Part shown: positions 1 through 5,423 of the stretch, piece by piece
Position numbering within the stretch: the first letter of the stretch is position 1
Layout: each line of letters begins with the position of its first letter
Source of the DNA: Syntrophomonas sp. UBA5288
Lineage (GTDB): Bacteria; Bacillota; Syntrophomonadia; Syntrophomonadales; Syntrophomonadaceae
Direction of reading: 5' to 3'
Assembly (NCBI GenBank): GCA_002408445.1
Contig: DHSK01000099.1
Location: 14,206 to 23,276 of the forward strand
DNA length: 9,071 bases
The notes under the pieces: generated by a model
Told to the model about the DNA's origin: nothing
Databases searched by the model: none
What the model saw: only the letters and a program-made list of their open reading frames with translations
Position numbers and translations under genes: made by a program

Positions 1-238
1 AATGACAAGAACAGTATTTTCTAATTTAAGCATGCGCTTTAGCTAAAATGCTTCGCTTTTGCAAAAGATAGACCGATCAGACACTTTTTCTGCCATCCTG
101 ACAACTATCCATTCGAAAAGTCTGCTTTTAATATTCCGTTTTTGCGAATATAACTATTCCTATGTTAGCTTCTATAACCCCCGAATTACAGGCAATATGA
201 ACCCACACAGCTCCTAATAATATTTCCTGGCACAGAGC
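1..238. other. Non-coding, AT-rich upstream region
   Basis: No reading frame of meaningful length is visible on either strand; the longest are under about 35 codons without a convincing start. Two small inverted repeats are present. AAGCAT (28-33) and ATGCTT (48-53) flank the perfect palindrome TTTAGCTAAA (38-47). ATTCGAAAA (111-119) pairs with TTTTGCGAAT (140-149) with one bulged G. Neither is followed by a T-run, so neither is a clear terminator. The nearest promoter-like pair for the downstream operon is TTGCAA (239-244) and CATAAT (260-265), but its 15-base spacer is short. I could not place the operon promoter with any confidence, and it may lie outside the window. Confidence 0.4.
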
Positions 239-442
239 TTGCAAATTAAACGGACAAAGCATAATTGCTTAAAGCTTCTGGCAGGAGGTGGTATCAAAAG
301 ACAAAGCAATAACCAAAAAATGTTAGGGGGTTATATTGCATGGATATTAATAGAATCGGACTGTTCCCCCTTAAGACAGTTGGTACGGGCAGGATGGTTA
401 GGTATGAAAACTAAACAAGGTTTCTTTGACTATAACCAATAG
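239..442 (+). pseudogene. hbd: Remnant of 3-hydroxyacyl-CoA (3-hydroxybutyryl-CoA) dehydrogenase, C-terminal end only
   Basis: A 67-codon frame opens at a weak TTG. Its last 28 or so residues (359-442) contain LRQLVRAGWLGMKTKQGFFD followed by YNQ and a stop. This closely resembles the extreme C-terminus of 3-hydroxybutyryl-CoA dehydrogenases, which end in LLRKMVRAGxLGRKTGKGFYDY-like sequence. A full enzyme is about 280-290 residues with an N-terminal GxGxxG NAD site, and neither that fold nor the middle of the protein is present in any frame upstream. The first 40 residues resemble nothing I recognise. A near-ideal Shine-Dalgarno AGGAGGTG (283-290) has no start codon at a proper distance, which would fit a retained ribosome binding site with most of the gene deleted. 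The stop lies 34 bases before the crotonase ATG, the spacing expected in an hbd-crt operon. The family match is from memory of the motif; the deletion is inference. Confidence 0.6.
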
Positions 443-460
443 TTAAATAACCCAAACGGG

Positions 461-468
461 ATTGGGGG
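461..468 (+). promoter_or_regulatory. Ribosome binding site of the crotonase gene
   Basis: ATTGGGGG lies 8 bases before the ATG at 477 and supports that start. CCCAA (451-455) can pair with TTGGG (462-466) across a six-base loop, so a small hairpin could partly mask the site. The hairpin is only 5 bp and may have no role. Confidence 0.45.
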
Positions 469-476
469 TTTAAAAT

Positions 477-1259
477 ATGCCATACGATAATGTGATCCTG
501 GAGAAAGAGGACAGTATAGGTATCCTTTACATCAACCGGCCTAAAGCCATGAATGCATTAAATATTGCAACCATTCAGGAAATAGGCCAGGCCATAGACG
601 AAGTCAAAATGGATGAAGAGATAAAAGTTCTTATTGTTACTGGAGCAGGGGACAAGGCTTTTGTAGCTGGAGCAGATATAATCGGTTTCATGGGTTTGTC
701 ATCCGCCCAGGCACGATATTATAGCGACGAAGGTGAGCAGATTTTTCGCAAATTGGATGTTTTGGAAAAACCGGTAATAGCTGCGGTTAATGGGTTCGCT
801 CTGGGGGGCGGATGTGAACTGGCTTTGGCCTGCGATATTCGTCTGGCCTCCGACAAGGCTGTCTTCGGGCTGCCTGAGGTAAGTCTGGGAGTGATACCCG
901 GTTATGGAGGCACCCAGAGGCTTCCCCGGCTTATTGGGGAAGGGCGGGCCAAGGAATTGACTTTTACCGCAGGCACCATAAATGCTGCCGAAGCCTACCG
1001 GGTAGGCTTGGTTAATCATGTATATCCAGCTGCAGAATTAATGGAGCAGGCACGCAAATTAGCCAGGCAGATTATGAAAAATGCTCCTCTGTCGGTAGGT
1101 TATTCAAAGCTGGCTATTGGCCAAGGGTTACAGGGTGATCTGGAAAGCGGTTTAAGAATCGAATCAGATTTCTTCGGCCTATGCGTAGCCAGCGAAGATA
1201 TGAAGGAAGGTACTCAGGCCTTTGTAGAAAAACGCAAACCGCAATTTAAGGGACAATAG
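477..1259 (+). CDS. crt: Enoyl-CoA hydratase / 3-hydroxybutyryl-CoA dehydratase (crotonase family)
   Basis: This 260-residue cytoplasmic enzyme reversibly hydrates crotonyl-CoA or another 2-enoyl-CoA to the (S)-3-hydroxyacyl-CoA. The length is normal for a one-domain crotonase. The oxyanion-hole segments are visible: the AFVAGADI stretch around residues 61-68 and NGFALGGGCELALACDIRLA around 104-123. The two catalytic glutamates of the hydratase subgroup are both present, as E114 in GGGCEL and E134 in GLPEVSLGVIPGYGGTQR. They are 20 residues apart, as in rat mitochondrial hydratase (E144/E164). This favours a true hydratase over the isomerase, dehalogenase or decarboxylase members of the superfamily. 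The gene is first of three intact genes on the same strand, with 38 bases before the thiolase start, so it is almost certainly co-transcribed. With the neighbours it handles one step of short-chain acyl-CoA oxidation or, in reverse, butyryl-CoA synthesis. Chain-length preference cannot be read from the sequence. Confidence 0.95.
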   Translation: MPYDNVILEKEDSIGILYINRPKAMNALNIATIQEIGQAIDEVKMDEEIKVLIVTGAGDKAFVAGADIIGFMGLSSAQARYYSDEGEQIFRKLDVLEKPVIAAVNGFALGGGCELALACDIRLASDKAVFGLPEVSLGVIPGYGGTQRLPRLIGEGRAKELTFTAGTINAAEAYRVGLVNHVYPAAELMEQARKLARQIMKNAPLSVGYSKLAIGQGLQGDLESGLRIESDFFGLCVASEDMKEGTQAFVEKRKPQFKGQ

Positions 1260-1297
1260 GTAATTCGCCAACATATTTATTAAGGGGGAATGTTTTG

Positions 1298-2530
1298 ATG
1301 ACTGGAGAGATTAATGAAGTAGTAATGGTTTCAGCCTGCAGAACCGCCATTGGCGACTTTGGCGGCTCGCTGAAGTCGGTGCGGGCCAATACCCTTTCAA
1401 AAATAGCTGCTGCTGAAGCTATCAAGAGGGCTGGTTTGGAGCCTTCCCAGGTAGATGAAATTGTTTACGGGATGGGCGTGTTTCATGGCAATGGCTCTAT
1501 GCCTCCCCGCATCGTAGCGATGGGAATCGGTATGGAGCATAGCTCGGTTTCCTGTTCTATTCAGCAGAACTGCGCCTCTTCGATGCGGGCAACAGAAATT
1601 GCCGCTATGAATCTGATGCTGGGCAAAACCGATATTTCTCTGGTGGTAGGAACCGAAAGCATGAGCAATATTCCTTACATCGTGCAGAACGGCCGCTGGG
1701 GCCACCGTATGGGTGACGGCAAAATCCAGGATGCCATGCTTGCCGACGGCCTGGTTTGCCAACTGGCCGGCAGTCATATGGGCGGCACGGCTGATAATAT
1801 AGCCAGAAAATATGGCATCACCCGGGAGGAAGCCGATGAGGTGGCCCTGATCAGCCATACCCGGGCGGTTAGAGCTATTGATGAAGGCCGTTTCAAAAGG
1901 GAGATTGTGCCGGTGGAAATTCCGGGCAAGAAAGGAAAAGTTACTGTTTTTGATACTGATGAACATCCTATCCGGGGAGCCAGCCTGGAAGCAATGAGCA
2001 AGCTTCCCACCGCTTTCAGTAAGGATGGAGTAACTACTGCGGCCAATGCTTCAGGAATTAACGACGCTTCGGCGGCGGCTGTTTTGATGACCAAGAAAAA
2101 AGCTCAGGAATTGGGGATTAAACCGCTTATGAAACTCGTCAACATCTGTTCGGTTGGGGTTGATCCCTACTATATGGGCCTGGGCCCGGCCCGAGCCATC
2201 CCCAAGTGTCTGCAACAGGCCGGCATGAAGTATAGCGATGTTGATTATTGGGAAATAAATGAAGCTTTTGCCGCCCAGGTTATCGGCGTCAAAAAGATGA
2301 TGAAAGAAGAACAGGACATTGACATTAACATAGGCACGGTAGGGGAATACGGAAATGTCAATAACAACGGCTCCGGCATCGCTCTGGGCCACCCGGTCGG
2401 AGCCACCGGCCTGCGCATCCAGGTCAGCCTCTACTACGAGATGGAAAGACTGGGAGCCACGGTGGGCGGCGCCTCCCTCTGTGTAGGCGGTGGACCGGCC
2501 ATGGCCTGCATTTGGACCAGGGACATTTAA
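1298..2530 (+). CDS. Thiolase (acetyl-CoA C-acetyltransferase / acetyl-CoA acyltransferase)
   Basis: This is a 410-residue thiolase of normal length that cleaves 3-ketoacyl-CoA with CoA or condenses two acetyl-CoA. I chose the ATG at 1298, which lies 9 bases after AAGGGGG (1282-1288); a TTG at 1295 would add one residue. An ATG at 1290 stops after two codons. The N-terminal half begins with the usual VMVSACRTAIGDFGG. The nucleophilic cysteine is C92 in QQNCASSMRA, a less common context than the VCGSG or QCSSG of many relatives. The C-terminal half has NEAFAAQ (N321), the catalytic histidine H365 in GHPVGATG, and the second active-site cysteine C395 in CVGGGPAMA. All catalytic residues are thus present. 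It lies between crotonase and acyl-CoA dehydrogenase in the same transcript. Whether it is specific for acetoacetyl-CoA or accepts longer ketoacyl-CoAs is not visible. Confidence 0.95.
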   Translation: MTGEINEVVMVSACRTAIGDFGGSLKSVRANTLSKIAAAEAIKRAGLEPSQVDEIVYGMGVFHGNGSMPPRIVAMGIGMEHSSVSCSIQQNCASSMRATEIAAMNLMLGKTDISLVVGTESMSNIPYIVQNGRWGHRMGDGKIQDAMLADGLVCQLAGSHMGGTADNIARKYGITREEADEVALISHTRAVRAIDEGRFKREIVPVEIPGKKGKVTVFDTDEHPIRGASLEAMSKLPTAFSKDGVTTAANASGINDASAAAVLMTKKKAQELGIKPLMKLVNICSVGVDPYYMGLGPARAIPKCLQQAGMKYSDVDYWEINEAFAAQVIGVKKMMKEEQDIDINIGTVGEYGNVNNNGSGIALGHPVGATGLRIQVSLYYEMERLGATVGGASLCVGGGPAMACIWTRDI

Positions 2531-2593
2531 TCATATGCTAACCTAATCCTTCGACCTTCGTTATATTAACACCGGGAGGATTCTTAAATTTTT

Positions 2594-2601
2594 GAAAGGA
2601 G
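2594..2601 (+). promoter_or_regulatory. Ribosome binding site of the acyl-CoA dehydrogenase gene
   Basis: GAAAGGAG lies 8 bases before ATG 2610 and decides that start over the in-frame TTG at 2592, which overlaps the site itself. A second Shine-Dalgarno-like GGGAGGA (2574-2580) lies just upstream at about 12 bases from the TTG. This leaves a small chance of initiation there, adding six residues. Confidence 0.6.
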
Positions 2602-2609
2602 CCAGTATT

Positions 2610-4448
2610 ATGTCATCTAATTTTGCTTATCAGAATACCCGCGACTTGGAATTTATACTGCAGGAATGGCTTCCTACAGAACAGATTTTTAATTATCCGC
2701 AATTTGTTGATTATTACGCCAAAGAAGATGTCAAGTCGGTTCTCGCTCCCATTTTAAAAATGTGTAAAGAGGTGGTTGAAGCGACAAATGAAGACGGTGA
2801 TAGCCATCCGGTCAAGCTGGAAAATGGCAAAGTGGCTTTGCCGCCGACCTTCGGGCCTCTTTTTAAGCAATTGCAAAGTGAAGGGTGGGGAACCAGCAAT
2901 ATTGACGAATCGGAAGAGGCCATGGTTCTCCCCCATATTCTTTATGCCATGGTATGGGAACTGCTGCAAGCCGCTAATCCGACCTTTGCCCCTTATATTA
3001 TCCTTACCAGCGGTGCTGCCGGGCTTATTCAAAGCTTTGGTTCGGATGAAGTAAAATCTATGTTCCTGCCTCAGATGATGGACGGAACCTGGACCGGCAC
3101 TATGTGCTTGACGGAAGCGTCGGCCGGGTCCGATGTAGGCGATATCCTTTCCAAAGCCTATCCCACCGAAGATCCCCGCATTTTCAAGATAAAAGGCAGC
3201 AAGATTTTCATTACGGGTGGAGATAATGATTTCACCTCAAATATAATCCATCTTTATCTGGCCAGGGTGGAAGGTTCTGCTCCAGGCACCAAAGGCATAT
3301 CCCTTTTTGTGGTCCCTAAATACTGGGTGAACGAAGATGGCAGCCTCGAAGATAATGATGTAACCACTACCGGAGTGGAGCACAAATTGGGCCAGCATGG
3401 CTCCTGTACCGCCGCGCTGGCTATGGGCGAAAATAATAACTGCCGTGGCTGGTTATTGGGCAAAAACCCGCTCGATAATGATGGTATAGGAGAAGGAATG
3501 GCCCAGATGTTTCAGATGATGAACATGGCGCGCATGGAAACCGGGCATTGCGCTCTTTCATGTCTGGCCAACGCCTATTACAATGCCCGTGACTATGCCA
3601 GAGATAGGGTCCAGGGAAGGTTGATGACTAATCCCAAAGCCGGGCGTACCGCCATTATTAATCACGAAGATATAAGAAGAACTCTTTTGATGGGAAAAGC
3701 CCACGTAGAAGCAATGCGGGCCATGTTATACAAAACCTATTTTGCTTTTGATGTTCGTAACCACGATCAAGATGCGGAAAAGCGGGCCCGGGCCAATGAT
3801 TTAATCGAAGTCACCACGCCTTTGTGCAAAGCCTATCCTTCGGATGAAGCCTGGTGGCTAATTGGCGAAGCGATACAGGTCTACGGTGGCTATGGTTATT
3901 GTGAAGAATATCCGGTGGCCCAAATCGCCCGGGATGTTAAAATTTATTCCATATGGGAAGGAACCAACTTTATTCAATCGTTAGATCTGGTGGGACGGAA
4001 AATGACCATGAAAAAAGGTGCAGTTTTCGCCCACTTCATGCAAGATATGCAGGCATTTTATGAAAATAACAAGGATGACCAGGAGTTTAGCAGGGAATTT
4101 GCCAATCTCGGTAAAGGACTGGCTGCTTTTGGTAAAATTCAAAAAGCCATGATGGGGTATACTTCTGATAAAGCTTTTGGCATGATTCCACTTTACTCCC
4201 GCCGTATCCTGACAGCTTTATCTCAGCTTTATAGTGGAAGCCTGCTGCTGGAGCAAGCCTTGCTGGCGGCCAGAAGGGCAAAAGAAGTTGGTCCGGAACA
4301 TTTTGATTATAGTTTTTATACCGGGAAAGTTGCAGCCGCCCGTTTTTATATGCGTAATATCGTTCCTAACGTATTTACCACTGCAGATATTATTGCCGAT
4401 GGAGACGCATCGGCTCTTAATATTCCGCTGGAGGCTTTAGATTACTAA
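2610..4448 (+). CDS. Large acyl-CoA dehydrogenase with C-terminal extension
   Basis: This 612-residue FAD enzyme introduces the 2,3 double bond in an acyl-CoA and passes electrons to an electron-transfer flavoprotein. Ordinary short- and medium-chain enzymes have about 380-400 residues. This one belongs to the roughly 600-residue class, with an extra N-terminal segment and a helical C-terminal domain (residues about 470-600) of the kind seen in DmdC-like and several anaerobe enzymes. The flavin/substrate motif MCLTEASAGSDVGDI starts at M165, and KIFITGGDNDFTSNIIHLYL follows. IQVYGGYGYCEEYPV is the second family signature. The expected catalytic base is E450 in SIWEGTNFIQ, equivalent to Glu376 of medium-chain dehydrogenase. 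It is last in the operon, 79 bases after the thiolase, and is followed by a strong hairpin. No etfA, etfB or membrane oxidoreductase gene lies in the window, so its electron acceptor is encoded elsewhere. Chain length is unknown; a butyryl-CoA role is inferred only from the neighbours. Confidence 0.93.
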   Translation: MSSNFAYQNTRDLEFILQEWLPTEQIFNYPQFVDYYAKEDVKSVLAPILKMCKEVVEATNEDGDSHPVKLENGKVALPPTFGPLFKQLQSEGWGTSNIDESEEAMVLPHILYAMVWELLQAANPTFAPYIILTSGAAGLIQSFGSDEVKSMFLPQMMDGTWTGTMCLTEASAGSDVGDILSKAYPTEDPRIFKIKGSKIFITGGDNDFTSNIIHLYLARVEGSAPGTKGISLFVVPKYWVNEDGSLEDNDVTTTGVEHKLGQHGSCTAALAMGENNNCRGWLLGKNPLDNDGIGEGMAQMFQMMNMARMETGHCALSCLANAYYNARDYARDRVQGRLMTNPKAGRTAIINHEDIRRTLLMGKAHVEAMRAMLYKTYFAFDVRNHDQDAEKRARANDLIEVTTPLCKAYPSDEAWWLIGEAIQVYGGYGYCEEYPVAQIARDVKIYSIWEGTNFIQSLDLVGRKMTMKKGAVFAHFMQDMQAFYENNKDDQEFSREFANLGKGLAAFGKIQKAMMGYTSDKAFGMIPLYSRRILTALSQLYSGSLLLEQALLAARRAKEVGPEHFDYSFYTGKVAAARFYMRNIVPNVFTTADIIADGDASALNIPLEALDY

Positions 4449-4470
4449 TTAGTTAAATTTCCATAAAGCT

Positions 4471-4524
4471 CATAAATGCAAAACACCCTCACCTTACGAC
4501 GGGCGGGGGTGTTTTGCATTTATG
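4471..4524 (+). terminator. Long hairpin, probable bidirectional terminator of the beta-oxidation operon
   Basis: The arms at 4471-4488 and 4507-4524 are perfect 18-base inverted repeats. The stem continues inward with one mismatch and a G-T pair (4489-4493 with 4502-4506), leaving an eight-base loop (4494-4501). The core is GC-rich (ACACCCTCACC against GGGCGGGGGTGT). On the right it is followed by GTTTTGCATTTAT, and the left arm mirrors this with an A-rich run. The structure could therefore stop transcripts from either side. It begins 22 bases after the dehydrogenase stop codon. Confidence 0.85.
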
Positions 4525-4692
4525 CAATATGGATGGTTTTAAAACAGTACAAATTAATGCAGGACACAACAAAATATTATAGAATAGTTACTAATAGTAA
4601 CAAAAGAATAGTTGCATATTTTTTAAAAAGGATGACAAACTCTTGTCATTTATATTTTGTAGACTGTATATGAAAGGGGGGGATTAGATGGA
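4525..4692. other. AT-rich intergenic region with small dyads
   Basis: No convincing gene is seen here. Two perfect short inverted repeats are visible: GTTACT-AAT-AGTAAC (4587-4601) and ATGACAA-ACTC-TTGTCAT (4632-4649). The second is followed by TTATATTTTG and could be a weak hairpin or a protein-binding site. TTGTCA (4643-4648) and TATATG (4667-4672, 18-base spacing) could be read as a promoter for the small ORF downstream. The start site would then fall inside the G-run before it, so I give this little weight. Confidence 0.35.
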
Positions 4693-4878
4693 ATGAGCCT
4701 ATCGCGGGAGGACTTGAAGAATTTCGTTGGATGTATATGGAGAGGCCAGGATAATTGCTGGGAAGGTGTTCTGAGTAATCGCAGTTTGGACAAAATGGTT
4801 ATAAAAGTTGTTGAGTCTTCTAATGTTATTCTTTTTTTGGAGGCAAGTCCTGCTGAGCCTGATGAATCTTCCATTTAA
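4693..4878 (+). CDS. Small hypothetical protein, 61 residues, doubtful
   Basis: I do not recognise this protein. It begins MSLSREDLKNFVGCIWRG, has two cysteines and two tryptophans in the first half, a short hydrophobic beta-like stretch (KMVIKVVES...VILFLEA) and an acidic end. It has no signal peptide or membrane segment. Upstream, AAAGGGGGGG (4673-4682) is G-rich but about 10 bases from the ATG. A two-codon ORF, ATG GAA TGA (4688-4696), overlaps the start as ATGA. The last 53 bases are antisense to the 3' end of the XRE gene, so the two would be convergent and overlapping. The overlap and lack of known relatives argue against it; the G-rich site and coherent composition argue for it. Confidence 0.3.
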   Translation: MSLSREDLKNFVGCIWRGQDNCWEGVLSNRSLDKMVIKVVESSNVILFLEASPAEPDESSI

Positions 4879-5206
4879 AATAATCACTGACTTCATTCAT
4901 AATTTGCTGCTTTTTATCGTCATTAAGCGTCGAAGATTGTAATACTTCATGAATCTCCCTTAATATGTGCTGATAATCTACAGATGAACTAAAATTTAAC
5001 AGATTAACACCCAGCAGATAATCGACCTTAACCTCAAAAAACTCGGCCATATGGATGAGTGTGTCATAATCCGGGTTGCGGAGATTGTTCTCATAACTGG
5101 CAATGGCTGACCTTGATATTCCAAGTATTTGGGCCAGGTCAGCCTGACTGAGAGCATGCTCTAATCTTAATTTTTTTAACCGAATGCCTAAATTGTTTAC
5201 CACCAT
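4826..5206 (-). CDS. XRE/Cro-family transcriptional regulator
   Basis: This is a 126-residue cytoplasmic DNA-binding protein. Residues 6-66 form a classic Cro/C1-type five-helix domain. The helix-turn-helix lies at about 19-40 (LSQADLAQILGISRSAIASY), followed by ENNLRNPDYDTLIHMAEFFEV and the typical closing VDYLLGV. SRSAIASYEN is the likely recognition helix. The remaining 60 residues are helical and charged (HILREIHEVLQ, KKQQIMNEVSDYFKWKIHQ) and could serve dimerisation; no enzyme or ligand domain is evident. The ATG at 5206 lacks any Shine-Dalgarno, and the promoter is placed so that transcription would begin at or next to that ATG, so a leaderless message is likely. A dyad covering the core promoter suggests autoregulation. 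The gene diverges from the S-layer protein gene, which makes that gene a possible second target; no target is shown by the sequence itself. Confidence 0.9.
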   Translation of the reverse strand: MVVNNLGIRLKKLRLEHALSQADLAQILGISRSAIASYENNLRNPDYDTLIHMAEFFEVKVDYLLGVNLLNFSSSVDYQHILREIHEVLQSSTLNDDKKQQIMNEVSDYFKWKIHQAQQDLPPKKE

Positions 5207-5212
5207 ATACGA

Positions 5213-5241
5213 ATTGTACTATGTTTGCGTACAAATGTTAA
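5213..5241 (-). promoter_or_regulatory. Promoter of the XRE regulator gene (leaderless)
   Basis: Read on the minus strand, TTAACA (5241-5236) and TACAAT (5218-5213) match the sigma-A consensus at five of six positions each and are exactly 17 bases apart. The expected start, about seven bases beyond the -10 box, is position 5206, the A of the regulator's ATG. No ribosome binding site precedes that ATG, which agrees with a leaderless transcript. Confidence 0.65.
5214..5234. promoter_or_regulatory. Probable operator dyad TTGTAC-N9-GTACAA
   Basis: The perfect six-base arms are at 5214-5219 and 5229-5234, with centres 15 bases apart (one and a half helix turns). The dyad overlaps the -10 box and fills most of the spacer of the regulator's promoter, so a bound repressor would block RNA polymerase. 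XRE proteins often bind such dyads in their own promoters. Binding here is inferred from position. Confidence 0.55.
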
Positions 5242-5273
5242 GAGGAAGATTTACGGTATTATTATGTTCAAAA

Positions 5274-5292
5274 TTGTCACAAAATGTAACAA
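5274..5292. promoter_or_regulatory. Inverted repeat TTGTCACA-N3-TGTAACAA in the divergent region
   Basis: The eight-base arms at 5274-5281 and 5285-5292 match with a single mismatch. It lies between the regulator and the S-layer gene, 132 bases before the latter's start. The outer TTGT/ACAA resembles the regulator's own dyad but the spacing differs, so it may be a site for a different protein. It is not followed by a T-run and is unlikely to be a terminator. Confidence 0.35.
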
Positions 5293-5317
5293 GTTTAACT
5301 ACACAGGAGTTTTGGAG

Positions 5318-5353
5318 GTGATAATTCTTAAAATACTTCCGTTGGATTTTTGA
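5318..5353 (+). CDS. Possible 11-residue leader peptide upstream of the S-layer gene
   Basis: A GTG at 5318 opens an 11-codon frame (MIILKILPLDF, then TGA) with AGGAG (5305-5309) at an ideal eight-base spacing. The start also overlaps GGAGGTGAT (5314-5322), a nine-base perfect complement to the 3' end of 16S rRNA, which by itself has no usual start codon at proper distance. No attenuator hairpin follows. It may be a translated leader or simply chance. Confidence 0.22.
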   Translation: MIILKILPLDF

Positions 5354-5392
5354 AATTAAGAGAAAGGGATGATGATCAAAAAAATTTTTGAC

Positions 5393-5401
5393 TGGTAGAA
5401 T
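5393..5401 (+). promoter_or_regulatory. Weak candidate extended -10 promoter for the S-layer gene
   Basis: TGGTAGAAT is a TGn plus TAGAAT box (five of six). Its -35 partner at 17 bases (TGATCA) is poor. Transcription would start near 5408 and leave a leader of only about 16 bases containing the ribosome binding site. An upstream promoter with a longer leader is equally possible. The A7T5 run just upstream (5378-5389) could bend the DNA. Confidence 0.25.
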
Positions 5402-5406
5402 ATTGA

Positions 5407-5417
5407 AAGGAAAGGTG
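5407..5417 (+). promoter_or_regulatory. Ribosome binding site deciding the GTG start of the S-layer gene
   Basis: AAGG followed by AAAGGTG ends six bases before GTG 5424. No ATG lies at a comparable distance, and the reading from this GTG begins directly with a signal peptide, so the start is secure. Confidence 0.7.
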
Positions 5418-5423
5418 TTTATA

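Noticed and set aside
28..53. Palindromic stretch considered as a terminator of an upstream gene
   Set aside because: The stem is AT-rich with a four-base bulge and has no following T-run, and no gene end is visible before it.
699..1019. 106-codon frame on the minus strand inside the crotonase gene
   Set aside because: It is antisense to a gene with intact catalytic residues, and its translation shows no domain or ribosome binding site.
1397..1966. 189-codon minus-strand frame inside the thiolase gene
   Set aside because: It is a shadow of the thiolase codons, with a composition typical of reverse reading and no recognisable motif.
2531..2609. Gap between thiolase and acyl-CoA dehydrogenase considered as a site for a separate promoter or small gene
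   Set aside because: No -35/-10 pair, hairpin or ORF of note is present; it holds only two Shine-Dalgarno-like sites, so co-transcription is the simplest reading.
4476..4673. 65-codon plus-strand frame starting in the terminator
   Set aside because: It begins inside the long hairpin with no ribosome binding site, and its product looks like translated non-coding DNA.
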